The notes under the pieces were generated by a model. It had not been told where the DNA came from and ran no database searches. It saw only the letters and a program-made list of their open reading frames with translations. Positions 18,566 to 28,281 of a stretch of 64,000 bases of DNA are shown piece by piece. The first letter of the stretch is position 1. The number at the start of each line of letters is the position of its first letter. The DNA lies in contig NZ_MAJS01000005.1 in NCBI RefSeq assembly GCF_001690985.1, forward strand, positions 135,080-199,079, read 5' to 3'. The translations under genes and the position numbers were made by a program. This DNA comes from Aliivibrio sp. 1S175 (GTDB lineage Bacteria > Pseudomonadota > Gammaproteobacteria > Enterobacterales > Vibrionaceae).

Positions 18566-18580
18566 TAATAACCATTCTCA
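18566..18580 (-). promoter_or_regulatory. Fur box at the ryhB promoter
   Basis: TGAGAATGGTTATTA matches the 7-1-7 Fur consensus TGATAATxATTATCA at 11 to 12 of 14 positions and overlaps the -10 region, so Fur with iron should block ryhB transcription. Confidence 0.8.
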
Positions 18581-18654
18581 TTTAAAATGCAACATCTAAA
18601 TGACATCAATTCTCAACTAATAATTAAAAACTATTATTTTCAATCAGATAGAAC

Positions 18655-18684
18655 AAAAAAGGTCAGCTCTTTGCTGACCTTTTC
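18655..18684 (-). terminator. Terminator of yhhQ
   Basis: Stem GGTCAGC / GCTGACC with loop of five, flanked by A6 on one side and T4 on the other. On the minus strand it ends in six T and lies 22 bases past the yhhQ stop. Confidence 0.8.
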
Positions 18685-18705
18685 ATAACTGTATTATTGT
18701 TCAAT

Positions 18706-19377
18706 CTACGGCTGAGAAGCTTGAGTCGCTAATTGATGCCCTTCAGAAGTTAATTTACGAATTAGATAATTCAATAAGATGCCATACATAGGAACAAACA
18801 GCCCTAAACTGATAACTAACTTAACGCCATAATCTACTAATGCTATCTCTGTCCAGTGTTCAGCCATAAAGGCATCTGGGCTGTGATAAAAAGCAATAGC
18901 AAAGAATGCTAAGGTATCAATCGCATTACCAAATAGAGTTGAGCACGTTGGTGCTACCCACCACTGTTTTAGCTGACGAAGACGATTAAATACATGAACA
19001 TCTAATATCTGTCCGAGTAAATAAGCCATGAAGCTTGCGATCGCAATACGAGCAACAAACAAGTTAAATTCACCCAGTTGTGAAAAACCTTGATATTGAC
19101 CTTCAAAGAAAATAACCGATAAGAAATAAGAGACCGCTAAGGCTGGCAACATAACAAAGAAGATAATACTTCTTGCCATCTTGGCACCAAAGATCCGAAC
19201 CGTTAAATCCGTTGCTAAGAAAATGAATGGGAAGGTAAATGCACCCCATGTGGTATGAAACCCAAACAAAGTGAATGGGATCTGAACCAAATAGTTACTA
19301 GATGCAATAATTACAAGGTGGAATACCACAAGGAAAGATAAAGCGTTGCGCTGTTGCGCGGGCGTAAATGTACTCAT
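18706..19377 (-). CDS. yhhQ: Queuosine precursor (preQ0/preQ1) transporter, VUT family
   Basis: Inner-membrane protein of 223 residues of the YhhQ/COG1738 family, which imports a 7-deazaguanine precursor for queuosine in tRNA. At least six hydrophobic segments are visible (LSFLVVFHLVIIASSNYLVQ; TFPFIFLATDLTVRIFG; SIIFFVMLPALAVSYFLSVI; and others). Family marks include the FLATDLTVRIFG block and the CSTLFGNAIDTLAFFAIAF helix. The 5' leader looks like a preQ1-I riboswitch that covers the ribosome site, which independently supports the transported substrate. Single gene with its own terminator. Confidence 0.9.
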   Translation of the reverse strand: MSTFTPAQQRNALSFLVVFHLVIIASSNYLVQIPFTLFGFHTTWGAFTFPFIFLATDLTVRIFGAKMARSIIFFVMLPALAVSYFLSVIFFEGQYQGFSQLGEFNLFVARIAIASFMAYLLGQILDVHVFNRLRQLKQWWVAPTCSTLFGNAIDTLAFFAIAFYHSPDAFMAEHWTEIALVDYGVKLVISLGLFVPMYGILLNYLIRKLTSEGHQLATQASQP

Positions 19378-19383
19378 ATAAGT

Positions 19384-19415
19384 ACCTTTTTGTCATTGGG
19401 GGCGAGGGAACCCAA
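19384..19415 (-). promoter_or_regulatory. Probable preQ1-I riboswitch in the yhhQ leader
   Basis: On the minus strand a 5-bp stem TTGGG / CCCAA encloses the loop TTCCCTCGCC, followed at once by the A-rich tail TGACAAAAAGG. In preQ1-I aptamers the loop pairs with the end of the A-rich tail to form an H-type pseudoknot; here loop CCT can pair with the tail AGG. That AGG is also the ribosome site of yhhQ, seven bases before the ATG, so ligand binding would block translation. Seen: the layout; known: COG1738 genes in gammaproteobacteria are preQ1 targets; inferred: function. Confidence 0.65.
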
Positions 19416-19515
19416 ATTAAACACAAAGCTAAAATCACCGTTTATTTACGTAATGACTCTAGCCAATTTTCAAGGCGGCGATTATACATTAACCACTTTT
19501 GATCACAAGAGCCGC

Positions 19516-19806
19516 TTAAAACAAACCTGCAATAAAAGTTAACTCGTCTTGACTCTCGGTACGAGCCAATGCTTCAAGCCATACCGAATTCGAATAATGC
19601 TCAGCGCGTAACATAAATTGTGCACCTTCAAAGTCGATTAACCACGAGTGAAGGTCTGCATCGATTTGTTGCTCAGTGATCTTCGCATCCATTGCGTTGA
19701 CTAACTGCTTTCCTATCACTTCAAAAGAATCAAAATCAAATTCTGGAATAGAAAAAATAATGCGTCCCGCTTCTTTATCAAACTCAACCACTGAAAATAG
19801 GCTCAT
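19516..19806 (-). CDS. DUF3630-type small protein
   Basis: Protein of 96 residues, acidic and apparently soluble, with no signal peptide. I believe it belongs to DUF3630, a family found after recQ in vibrios and relatives, but this is from memory of the sequence type (FDFDSFEVIGKQLV, HSWLIDFEGAQFMLRAEHYSNSVWLE). It starts 3 bases after the recQ stop, so it is very likely co-transcribed and may be linked to RecQ. Function unknown. Confidence 0.65.
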   Translation of the reverse strand: MSLFSVVEFDKEAGRIIFSIPEFDFDSFEVIGKQLVNAMDAKITEQQIDADLHSWLIDFEGAQFMLRAEHYSNSVWLEALARTESQDELTFIAGLF

Positions 19807-19809
19807 GAT

Positions 19810-21645
19810 TTATCCTTGTCCGGTAATGTGCATTTCAATCAAATCTAAAAATGGATCAGCGTATTTTTCTAGTTTCTTCTGCCCTACTCCATTAACCGCC
19901 AACATTTCGCCATACGAGGTCGGCGTTATATCTGCCATGTCCATTAACGTGGCATCACTGAAAACCACATAAGGAGGCAAATCATCACGATCAGCAATCG
20001 ATTTACGCAGTTTTCGTAACTTTGCAAACAGCTGTTTATCGTAATGACGGTTATTGAGTTTCTCTGATTTAGCCGTTTTAGCTGCGGTATCCAGTCGTGG
20101 CACAGCAAGCTCTAAAGATTCTTGGCCTTTTAAGATAGGACGTGCTTCTTCAGTTAATTGCAATGTCGAATTTCGAGTAATGTTTTGCGCTAATAACCCT
20201 TTATGGATCAGCTGTCGAATAATACTAACCCAATACTCATGGCTGTGTTCTTTACCAATACCATAAGTCGATAACTTGTCATGTCCATGCTCACGAATAC
20301 GGGCGATCTTTAGCCCTCGTAATACTTCCACCACATAACCCACACCAAAGCCTTGATTCACTCGATATACGCACGATAGCGCTTTTTGAGCGGCTTCTGT
20401 ACCATCAAATTGCTTTGGTGGGTCTAAACATACGTCACAATTGCCACAAGGTTTCGGGCTGTATTCCCCAAAATAATTCAACAGTACTTGGCGACGACAT
20501 GTTTGCGCTTCAGCAAAAGCCGTCATTGCATTAAGCTTATGGCTTTCAACCAGTTTTTGAGGCCCTTCTGGCTTTTCTTCAACCAGTTTACGCAACCATA
20601 CTATATCCGCAGGATCGTAAAGCATGACAGCTTCTGCTGGTAGGCCATCACGCCCTGCTCGTCCTGTTTCTTGGTAGTAAGATTCAATGTTCTTTGGAAT
20701 ATCAAAATGCGCCACAAAACGGACGTTGGATTTGTTGATCCCCATACCAAACGCAACGGTCGCGACAACGATCTGAATATCATCACGTTGAAACGCTTCT
20801 TGAACATAATTACGCTCATCCAGATCCAAACCTGCATGATAAGACGCTGCTCGGATGTGGTTATTACAAAGTTTTTCTGTCAGCATTTCTACTTTTTTAC
20901 GACTGCCACAGTAGATGATGCCGCATTGATTCTTCTGCGTTGCAAGGTAATGCACAATTTGACTGACTGGTTTGTGTTTTTCTAACACGGTATAACGGAT
21001 ATTAGGGCGATCAAAACTGCCCAAATACTCATGAGGGTTAGGTAACGAGAGACGACTTAGAATATCTTTTCGGGTTGCCTCATCAGCCGTCGCCGTAAGT
21101 GCCATAATTGGAACGTTGGGAAAGCGCTGTTTGATTTGGCCAAGTGACGCATATTCTGGACGGAAATCATGACCCCATTGCGAGATACAATGCGCTTCAT
21201 CAACGGCAATCATGCATAAATTCAGAGACTCTAAACGCTCCATAAAATCACGCATCATTACGCGCTCAGGTGAAACGTATAACATCTTAACTTGGCCTGA
21301 ATTGATACGATTCCAAATCGCGACTTGCTCATCACGATCAATAGTCGAGTTCAAACATTCCGCCCTAACGCCATCGGCCTTAAGTTGATCAACTTGGTCT
21401 TTCATTAAAGAAATTAATGGCGATATAACTAACGTTAATCCATCAAATACTAATGCTGGGATTTGATAGCAAAGTGATTTACCGCCACCCGTCGGCATAA
21501 TAACCAAGCTGTCTTGACCATCAAGAACAGCATTAATGACTTCTTCTTGTCCAACACGAAATTTTTGATAGCCAAACACGTCTTTTAAAACAGTGTAACT
21601 CTGTGAACCCTGTTCAATTGGCTGTTCTGCGATAATGCTGGACAT
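19810..21645 (-). CDS. recQ: ATP-dependent DNA helicase RecQ
   Basis: 3'-5' superfamily 2 helicase for recombination and fork repair, 611 residues (E. coli 609). Motif [17 protein letters not shown], motif [20 protein letters not shown], motif [11 protein letters not shown], motif [16 protein letters not shown]. The zinc-binding RQC part shows [20 protein letters not shown] followed by CDVC, and the C-terminal HRDC domain begins near residue 530 ([20 protein letters not shown]). All domains are complete. The small DUF3630 gene follows at 3 bases, and rarD is divergent, the same neighbour pair as in E. coli. Confidence 0.97.
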   Translation of the reverse strand: MSSIIAEQPIEQGSQSYTVLKDVFGYQKFRVGQEEVINAVLDGQDSLVIMPTGGGKSLCYQIPALVFDGLTLVISPLISLMKDQVDQLKADGVRAECLNSTIDRDEQVAIWNRINSGQVKMLYVSPERVMMRDFMERLESLNLCMIAVDEAHCISQWGHDFRPEYASLGQIKQRFPNVPIMALTATADEATRKDILSRLSLPNPHEYLGSFDRPNIRYTVLEKHKPVSQIVHYLATQKNQCGIIYCGSRKKVEMLTEKLCNNHIRAASYHAGLDLDERNYVQEAFQRDDIQIVVATVAFGMGINKSNVRFVAHFDIPKNIESYYQETGRAGRDGLPAEAVMLYDPADIVWLRKLVEEKPEGPQKLVESHKLNAMTAFAEAQTCRRQVLLNYFGEYSPKPCGNCDVCLDPPKQFDGTEAAQKALSCVYRVNQGFGVGYVVEVLRGLKIARIREHGHDKLSTYGIGKEHSHEYWVSIIRQLIHKGLLAQNITRNSTLQLTEEARPILKGQESLELAVPRLDTAAKTAKSEKLNNRHYDKQLFAKLRKLRKSIADRDDLPPYVVFSDATLMDMADITPTSYGEMLAVNGVGQKKLEKYADPFLDLIEMHITGQG

Positions 21646-21826
21646 AAAAAACTCATCAATACTATGGGAGGCTCATTCTACCTATGCTTATTGGTGAGGA
21701 AAAGAGCAATAGGAAAATACTAGGCACATTCGACACTGAGCTCTATACTCCATCGAACAACAATTCATACAAGGTGTGATCATAAAGACACCTTTTCTAT
21801 TACATTATTTCGTTAAGAATCTATTT

Positions 21827-22732
21827 ATGCCAACCACAGAACTCGAACAACAACGCACCCGCCAGGGTGTTTTTTTGGCTCTTAGTGCCTATACCATGTG
21901 GGGCATCGCACCTATTTATTTCAAAACTATTAGTGAGGTTTCCCCGTTAGAGATTTTAAGCCACCGTGTTATTTGGTCTTTCTTTTTTCTAGCGGGACTA
22001 CTGTTTTTATCTAAAGGTTGGAAAACGGTTGCGAACACCCTAAAAGATAAAAGAAAAATGGGTTACCTAATGACAAGCAGTGTGTTGATAGGCGCTAATT
22101 GGTTAATTTTCATTTGGGCAGTCACTGCTGATCACATGTTGGATGCCAGTTTAGGTTATTTCATCAACCCCATTTTTAATGTCATGCTTGGGATGCTTTT
22201 TTTAGGCGAAAGACTAAGAAAATTGCAATGGCTTGCGGTTTGTTTTGCTGCGATTGGCGTACTTATTCAACTGTTCACTTTTGGTTCAATTCCCATCGTG
22301 GCTTTAGCATTAGCTTGTAGTTTTGGTTTCTATGGCTTATTACGAAAAAAAGTCGCTATGAATGCACAATCTGGTTTATTTATTGAAACCTTAGTTCTAT
22401 TACCAATAGCAGCTACCTATTTATTGTTTATCGCGAATTCTCCAACCTCTGACTTCTCCACGAATTCAACAAACCTGAATTTATTATTGATTGCCGCCGG
22501 TATCATCACCACCGTTCCTCTGCTTTGTTTTACTGGTGCCGCGACTCGATTAAAGCTAACCACGCTAGGTTTCTTTCAGTATGTCGGTCCAAGCTTAATG
22601 TTTATTCTTGCCGTTGGCTTATATGACGAGGTATTTAGTGCAGATAAAGCCATTACGTTTGGTTTTATTTGGGGAGCATTAATCATATTTACAACTGATG
22701 CATTTATCACTAATAAAAGAAAAAATAAATAA
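21827..22732 (+). CDS. rarD: RarD, EamA/DMT-family permease
   Basis: Inner-membrane transporter-like protein with about ten transmembrane helices made from two EamA halves; about 301 residues from the ATG at 21827 (E. coli RarD 296). The upstream start at 21776 would add 17 residues with no family match. Shared blocks with E. coli RarD: RQGVFLALSAYTMWGIAPIY, SHRVIWSFFF, LIGANWLIFIWAV, LDASLGYFINP and TTLGFFQYVGPSLMFILAV. In old literature linked to chloramphenicol sensitivity; the substrate is not established. Faces away from recQ. Confidence 0.92.
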   Translation: MPTTELEQQRTRQGVFLALSAYTMWGIAPIYFKTISEVSPLEILSHRVIWSFFFLAGLLFLSKGWKTVANTLKDKRKMGYLMTSSVLIGANWLIFIWAVTADHMLDASLGYFINPIFNVMLGMLFLGERLRKLQWLAVCFAAIGVLIQLFTFGSIPIVALALACSFGFYGLLRKKVAMNAQSGLFIETLVLLPIAATYLLFIANSPTSDFSTNSTNLNLLLIAAGIITTVPLLCFTGAATRLKLTTLGFFQYVGPSLMFILAVGLYDEVFSADKAITFGFIWGALIIFTTDAFITNKRKNK

Positions 22733-22921
22733 CAGCCAAAATTAAATACACCAAACAAACAAGATTGCAATATTTGCATTCTAATTTCATGAATTGTATT
22801 TCAATTTTGTTATTTCTACATGAAAATCAAAATCATTTCGTGAAATTTATTTTTCAGTATGTGACACTAAGCTAATAATAAAAATATACATAACTGATAA
22901 TATTGTAAATAGGTTAGAACT

Positions 22922-23092
22922 ATGGCTAGGTGTAAGCATTGTAAAGCGGAACTACCGCTATTACCGTCAAAAAGAAGCTTTGTAGAAAGGTATATAACAC
23001 AACGTAATACAAAAAAATTTAAATGTCATGAATGTAATGAATTACAATTTATAAATCCCTTTGATTCAAATAAAAGTGGCATAACAAAATAA
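22922..23092 (+). CDS. 56-residue zinc-ribbon protein (hypothetical)
   Basis: Short ORF: ATG at 22922, stop TAA at 23090. The product has two CxxC pairs, CKHC (C4, C7) and CHEC (C35, C38), 27 residues apart, with basic residues between (RSFVERYITQRNTKKFK): a classic zinc-ribbon layout. A modest AGGTTAG ribosome site precedes it, and a perfect palindromic terminator begins at the base after the stop. The region is very AT-rich (many ATA, AAA codons), unlike the flanking genes. I do not know the family. It might regulate or bind nucleic acid, but there is no direct sign of that. Confidence 0.6.
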   Translation: MARCKHCKAELPLLPSKRSFVERYITQRNTKKFKCHECNELQFINPFDSNKSGITK

Positions 23093-23123
23093 AAAAAAGA
23101 GAGCGAATTCGCTCTCTTTTTTT
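23091..23123. terminator. Bidirectional terminator between the zinc-ribbon gene and uvrD
   Basis: Perfect 20-base palindrome AGAGAGCGAATTCGCTCTCT (23098-23117) flanked by A8 and T7, able to end transcripts from both sides. It follows the zinc-ribbon stop directly and lies 23 bases past the uvrD stop. Confidence 0.85.
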
Positions 23124-23145
23124 ATACTGGAAATATAACGCTATA

Positions 23146-25350
23146 TTACATTGACTCTAATTTCGCATACTGAGTCACAAGCCACTTAATCCCTTCCCCA
23201 TTAAAAGCCACCTGAACTCGTCCTTGTGGCCCCGCTCCCTCAAAGTTAATGATTGTTCCTTCACCAAATTTAGGGTGCTTCACACGCTGACCTAAGCCAT
23301 AACCAGTTTCATTAAAGTTATTATTCATCGCTTTCTGGCCAAATCGACTATCAGATGAACTGTCTTGAGAACCATAGCTTCCATAAGATCCTGTTCGGCT
23401 TACTTTGGCCTTCATACGTACTTCTTCAACACAGTTCGTCGGTAGTTCTTTAATAAAGCGTGATGGTTTGTGGTATTTCTCTTGGCCATACACTCGGCGC
23501 GTTTCTGCATAAATAATATACAGCTTTTCCATCGCACGCGTCATACCAACATAACAAAGACGACGCTCTTCTTCTAAGCGCCCCGCTTCTTCTGCTGACA
23601 TTTGGCTTGGGAACATGCCTTCTTCAACGCCCACCATAAATACCAATGGGAATTCCAACCCTTTCGCGCTGTGTAATGTCATTAGTTGAACGGCATCTTC
23701 AAACTCATCCGCCTGACCTTCACCAGACTCTAATGCTGCGTGAGTTAAGAACGCCGTTAAATCCGTCATCTCTTCGGCTTCTTCTGGTTTATCAAACTGA
23801 CGAGTCGCCGTTACTAATTCTTCCAAGTTCTCAATACGGGCTTTTGATTTTTCGCCTTTCTCTTGCTCATACATCGTAAACAGGCCTGAGTTTTTAATCA
23901 CTTGGTCAGTTTGTTCATGTAAGCGACAATCACGAGTATCGTCTTCTAATGCATTAATTAGCTCGATAAAACGGCTTAATGCGCCAGCCGCACGACCTGG
24001 TAATACTTGCTCTTCAATCAAAGCAAGACTAGCTTGCCACATGGTCGCCCCGCGTTCACGCGCAGCAAAACGCACGGTTTCGAGTGTTTTATCACCAAGA
24101 CCACGTGTTGGCGTATTCACTACACGCTCAAAAGCCGCATCATCATGACGATTGTTCATTAAACGTAGGTAAGACAAGGCATCTTTGATCTCTTGTCGTT
24201 CGAAGAATCGCATACCACCATAAATTCGATACGGTAATCCTGCTTGAATTAAAGCTTCTTCTAATACGCGAGATTGGGCGTTGTTACGATATAGGAATGC
24301 AGAGTCTTGCAAAGCACCACCGTTATCACGCCACTCTTTAATTTTCCCAACCGCAAAGCGAGCTTCATCCATTTCGTTATAAGCAGAGTAAATAGAGATC
24401 AGATCGCCATCTGCATCTTCAGTCCATAACTTCTTACCCATGCGCTCAGTATTGTTACTGATCAGTTCATTGGCAGCATTTAGGATATTAGCGGTTGAAC
24501 GGTAATTTTGCTCTAAACGAATGGTTTTTGCACCCACAAACTCATCTAAGAATTTTTGAATATTTTCGATCTGGGCGCCACGCCAACCATAGATAGATTG
24601 ATCATCATCACCCACGATCATCACTTTACAATCAGGACCCGCCATCATGCGTAACCATGCGTATTGGATGTTGTTGGTATCTTGGAATTCATCGACCAAA
24701 ATATGCTTAAAGCGCGCCTGATAGTGCTCACGAATGTGTTTATTATCACGAAGAAGTTCATGAGTTCGAAGTAGGATCTCAGCAAAATCAACCAATCCAG
24801 AGCGATCACACGCGTCTTGGTATGCTCGGTATACTTTTAGCCATGTTTCAGCGATAGGATCATTAAATGAATTAATTTGATGTGGGCGTAGACCTTCGTC
24901 TTTCTTACCATTAATAAACCAAGCCGCTTGACGCGCAGGCCAGTTTTTATCATCCAAATTCTGAGCTTTGATCAACCGCTTTAATAAACGTTGCTGATCA
25001 TCTGAATCAATAATTTGGAAACCTTCAGGTAGTTTTGCATCAAGATAATGCGCACGAAGAATACGGTGGCAGATACCATGGAAAGTTCCGTTCCACATTC
25101 CACCCGCACTGCCATGCATTAACTCTTCAATACGGCCACGCATTTCTGCCGCCGCTTTATTAGTAAATGTCACTGACATAATAGAGAAAGGAGACGCTTG
25201 TTCGATTTGCATTAACCATGCGATACGATGAACAAGTACTCGAGTTTTACCACTACCGGCACCCGCAAGTACAAGCATGTTTTCTAACGGAGCGGCTACG
25301 GCTTCGCGCTGTTTGTCATTAAGACCATCAAGAAGAAAAGAAACGTCCAT
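23146..25350 (-). CDS. uvrD: DNA helicase II
   Basis: 3'-5' superfamily 1 helicase of nucleotide excision and mismatch repair, about 734 residues (E. coli 720). Opens MDVSFLLDGLNDKQREAVAAP; motif I LAGAGSGKTRVLV, Ia SVTFTNKAAAEMR, II LVDEFQDTNNIQ, III VGDDDQSIYGWRGAQ, IV EQNYRSTANIL, V TLHSAKGLEFPLVF, VI RRLCYVGMTRAMEKL. The C-terminal Tudor-like domain (GLGQRVKHPKFGEGTIINFE), which binds RNA polymerase, is present. The serine-rich linker before it (GSYGSYGSQDSSSDSRFG) is longer than in E. coli. I prefer the ATG at 25350 to the preceding GTG. Confidence 0.97.
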   Translation of the reverse strand: MDVSFLLDGLNDKQREAVAAPLENMLVLAGAGSGKTRVLVHRIAWLMQIEQASPFSIMSVTFTNKAAAEMRGRIEELMHGSAGGMWNGTFHGICHRILRAHYLDAKLPEGFQIIDSDDQQRLLKRLIKAQNLDDKNWPARQAAWFINGKKDEGLRPHQINSFNDPIAETWLKVYRAYQDACDRSGLVDFAEILLRTHELLRDNKHIREHYQARFKHILVDEFQDTNNIQYAWLRMMAGPDCKVMIVGDDDQSIYGWRGAQIENIQKFLDEFVGAKTIRLEQNYRSTANILNAANELISNNTERMGKKLWTEDADGDLISIYSAYNEMDEARFAVGKIKEWRDNGGALQDSAFLYRNNAQSRVLEEALIQAGLPYRIYGGMRFFERQEIKDALSYLRLMNNRHDDAAFERVVNTPTRGLGDKTLETVRFAARERGATMWQASLALIEEQVLPGRAAGALSRFIELINALEDDTRDCRLHEQTDQVIKNSGLFTMYEQEKGEKSKARIENLEELVTATRQFDKPEEAEEMTDLTAFLTHAALESGEGQADEFEDAVQLMTLHSAKGLEFPLVFMVGVEEGMFPSQMSAEEAGRLEEERRLCYVGMTRAMEKLYIIYAETRRVYGQEKYHKPSRFIKELPTNCVEEVRMKAKVSRTGSYGSYGSQDSSSDSRFGQKAMNNNFNETGYGLGQRVKHPKFGEGTIINFEGAGPQGRVQVAFNGEGIKWLVTQYAKLESM

Positions 25351-25402
25351 CACATCACACTGGTTATTTATACATGTGAGTGAAGTATATACTGAAATGA
25401 AG

Positions 25403-25492
25403 TGAGACCCAACCTAGAGGCTAGATTTGCTTTTGAATTGAGCAAAGCTAAGACAAAATACTCGCTTAGCTTTGTTATTTTATGCTTGATTT
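25403..25492. other. Hairpin in the cyaA-uvrD gap
   Basis: An 11-bp inverted repeat (GCAAAGCTAAG / CTTAGCTTTGT, about 25442-25474) lies past the cyaA stop. The T-rich flank is on the plus strand, opposite to cyaA and uvrD, so its role as a cyaA terminator is uncertain. Confidence 0.4.
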
Positions 25493-25497
25493 AAAAA

Positions 25498-28023
25498 TCA
25501 CTGCACTTGTTTTGATTTACACTGTTGCTGCCCACTGCGATAAGAAAGCACTGAGGCTTCTTTTGTTTCACCGTAAACCACCTCATAAAATTGAGGTAAA
25601 TTAAAGTTCACTTTATCAGGGAGATCTAAATCAATGTTATTACGGCTTGAGGTGTAGTAATGGTTAATGCTGTTTACCATGTCATCTTTACTGCCATAAC
25701 ATTCATGATAAATCTCAACCTTATTCTCTTCATCCAAGACATAAATATTGAATCCATCATCGTTCTTATCTGATACATCAAAGAAAAATTGAATTAATCC
25801 TTCACTTGCAAATGAATCCACGACATCTGGGATAATGACACCGCTGCTATCACCTAAAGGAATAGTCGTTGAACCAATGGCTTTATTGGTTGAAATACTT
25901 GAGTAAAATTGCACCGAATCTTCTAACTTTTGAATCGATACGCCACGACGTTCAAAGAATAGACCGTACATGGTTGAGCCAATTTTAATGCCTTTAAACC
26001 GACGGCGTTTTTCGTTATTTTCAACCGGTTTTAGGCGAAGTTCAATACACTCAGCCAATAACTGATAAATGTTATTACGAATGATGCCACGCATTTGTTT
26101 GCTATAGCAAAATACGTCAACAGATTCAGGACGAGCCGCGTCTTGGTGCATTTTACACAGTACCGTTTTTAGCGCATCAAGAATGGCCGTTTCACCACTG
26201 AAGTTAAGCGTTCTCACTTCATGCCATGAATTTCGGTAAACCAAATCAACACTTCCGATCAAATTATTTTGATTACTACCACAACTGAAAATATCTGCAT
26301 CTGCTTGATTCATTCGCTCAGGCTTCATTTTCAATGTTTCAGTCGGGTCATTTTCTAAATTGATAAAAATTGAAAGTTGACGAACTTCACACGGGCTGCC
26401 TAATTCTTCTTTGGTTGGTTGCGGCATATGAACAGAAAACGTATTTCTTAAGTCGCTTACCATTTGGTAAAACTTATCAATATTCAGATCAGCTTGGCGT
26501 ACAACGGCATCTAAACGTGTTGATTCAGTAAGTAATCCATTAAAGAATGCCCACGCAACCAACTTACTTAAGTATCGGTTGTGTTCTAAATACTTCGCAC
26601 CCATCAATTCTTTAGCGATTAGCGGTTTTTTGTATACATACCAACCCGCGTTATTAATTCCGGTATCTTGCACTTCAATAAAGCTTAAATCACTTTCATG
26701 CAAGTCAGGTGAAATTTGCGGATTTAATAGCGTAACTTTACCAGGAAGTTCTTCAAATGCAGCGTAGAGCTTACGAGCAAGAATACTAATGTCTTCAGGG
26801 CTTATCGATGACGTTATATCGTTGTTACGTGCAAATCTGATCAAATTACGATAGCTTTGCATTAATGCTTCAAGCAAATCATTATGTGATTTTTTAACTT
26901 GCTCCACTTTCCACGAACGACGAGAATCAAGCTCAATAATTGTTGCTTGAGACCAACCCCATCGTGTGGTTAGTTCTGTTAACGCTTTACGACGCCATTC
27001 CACTGAGTCTTGCCCCTCTTTTCGAGACAATTTTTCATGTGTTTTTAAATAAAAACTACGGCGAACAAGTTCTAAACGAGCCATATCATTGGTTCGTTCA
27101 AGGTAACGAGTTACTTTTTCTAGCATTAGATAATACGCATCCATGCCATAGAGATCGGGCTCTTCAGCAAAGAAACGGCGTTTACTATCAATACTTAATA
27201 ATTGAGTGTGCGGATATTCCCAAGAATAGGCTTCCAATAAGATGGCTTTTAACACCGACTTAAATGGGGAATCTATGCTTTTATAAAGTTGCCATAGACT
27301 AGAACCAAAGTATTCTTCCGCAGGGATATGATTTAGACGACCAAAATCGATCCACTCATCTTTACGAATGACACCTCTCTGACAAAGCTGATCAACATAT
27401 TCATCATAGCTTTCTTCCATTTCTGGAGGAATTATCTGCCATAATAATTGCTGTCCGCCTAAACAAACTGCGGTTCTATAAAATTCATCAAGCAGCAAAA
27501 GATGCTGTGAGGACCCACAGTTATCTCCTGTCATTTCTTCAGAATACGCTTCACGGAAACGGGTTTGTTCCATTAAGAAAAAGTTAGCTTCAATATAGAA
27601 TTGTGCCGCCCACTTAGTCAGAGCGTCACATTTTTTCTGTAGAAGTACTTTTTTATCAAGAGGGAGTGATTCAGGAATACATACCCAAATATCAAGATCA
27701 CTGGCGACAGTTTGCCCGATAGATGAAGTACTACCCATAGAATACAAACCAAGGATGTTTTCTTGATTAGAAGTAGAAAGAGGATAGCGAAGCGTCAGTT
27801 GAGCCATCCACTCACGCTGCTTCTGATTTGCATGAAATTGCTTAATACCACTAGGTGCACCTTCAATAAACCCCGGGAGTTCCGAGTGATTGAAATGCAG
27901 TAGCAATGGCAATTGATGGAAGATCTCTTGCCCAAGTGGTTTCATTAATGCTAACGCACGCTCTATACGTTGTTCAGTAAGGCGTTGTTGTCGAGCAATT
28001 AAGGTTTCAATATAGGTTTGCAA
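25498..28023 (-). CDS. cyaA: Class I adenylate cyclase
   Basis: Makes cAMP from ATP; with CRP it controls carbon use, and in vibrios also luminescence, competence and spf. At 841 residues it has the enterobacterial class I length. The N-terminal catalytic half carries the nucleotidyltransferase signature GSTSSIGQTVASDLDIWVC (G, S and the D-x-D pair), and the C-terminal half is the glucose-response (EIIA-Glc-linked) region. Divergent from hemC, the same head-to-head pair as in E. coli, with a 258-base shared promoter region that holds a possible CRP site. The glutamine/lysine-rich tail ends in SGQQQCKSKQVQ. Confidence 0.96.
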   Translation of the reverse strand: MQTYIETLIARQQRLTEQRIERALALMKPLGQEIFHQLPLLLHFNHSELPGFIEGAPSGIKQFHANQKQREWMAQLTLRYPLSTSNQENILGLYSMGSTSSIGQTVASDLDIWVCIPESLPLDKKVLLQKKCDALTKWAAQFYIEANFFLMEQTRFREAYSEEMTGDNCGSSQHLLLLDEFYRTAVCLGGQQLLWQIIPPEMEESYDEYVDQLCQRGVIRKDEWIDFGRLNHIPAEEYFGSSLWQLYKSIDSPFKSVLKAILLEAYSWEYPHTQLLSIDSKRRFFAEEPDLYGMDAYYLMLEKVTRYLERTNDMARLELVRRSFYLKTHEKLSRKEGQDSVEWRRKALTELTTRWGWSQATIIELDSRRSWKVEQVKKSHNDLLEALMQSYRNLIRFARNNDITSSISPEDISILARKLYAAFEELPGKVTLLNPQISPDLHESDLSFIEVQDTGINNAGWYVYKKPLIAKELMGAKYLEHNRYLSKLVAWAFFNGLLTESTRLDAVVRQADLNIDKFYQMVSDLRNTFSVHMPQPTKEELGSPCEVRQLSIFINLENDPTETLKMKPERMNQADADIFSCGSNQNNLIGSVDLVYRNSWHEVRTLNFSGETAILDALKTVLCKMHQDAARPESVDVFCYSKQMRGIIRNNIYQLLAECIELRLKPVENNEKRRRFKGIKIGSTMYGLFFERRGVSIQKLEDSVQFYSSISTNKAIGSTTIPLGDSSGVIIPDVVDSFASEGLIQFFFDVSDKNDDGFNIYVLDEENKVEIYHECYGSKDDMVNSINHYYTSSRNNIDLDLPDKVNFNLPQFYEVVYGETKEASVLSYRSGQQQCKSKQVQ

Positions 28024-28100
28024 ATAGAAAGCCTAGTCCATCTTTTGTCATCAATGATGACGGTTAATATTGGATAGAACTCAGCCAATACCGACTATAA

Positions 28101-28122
28101 AACGTGATCAAGATAACACTTT
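28101..28122. promoter_or_regulatory. Possible CRP site in the cyaA promoter region
   Basis: CGTGA-TCAAGA-TAACA matches the CRP pattern TGTGA-N6-TCACA at 8 of 10 core positions, 80 bases upstream of the cyaA start. E. coli cyaA is repressed by CRP at its promoter. Match by eye only. Confidence 0.4.
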
Positions 28123-28281
28123 TCATTACTGCCGTAAAGTTCACGCATTAAGTGTAATCATAGATATCCCTATAATTTTCGGTGTTGTTTTTAACCTATA
28201 ATCACACTGTTGTCATCCTGTATTTTCACCTCACCCTCAAGTAGTGGTAGGATAAGGTAATTATTTTGATCGGATACTATT

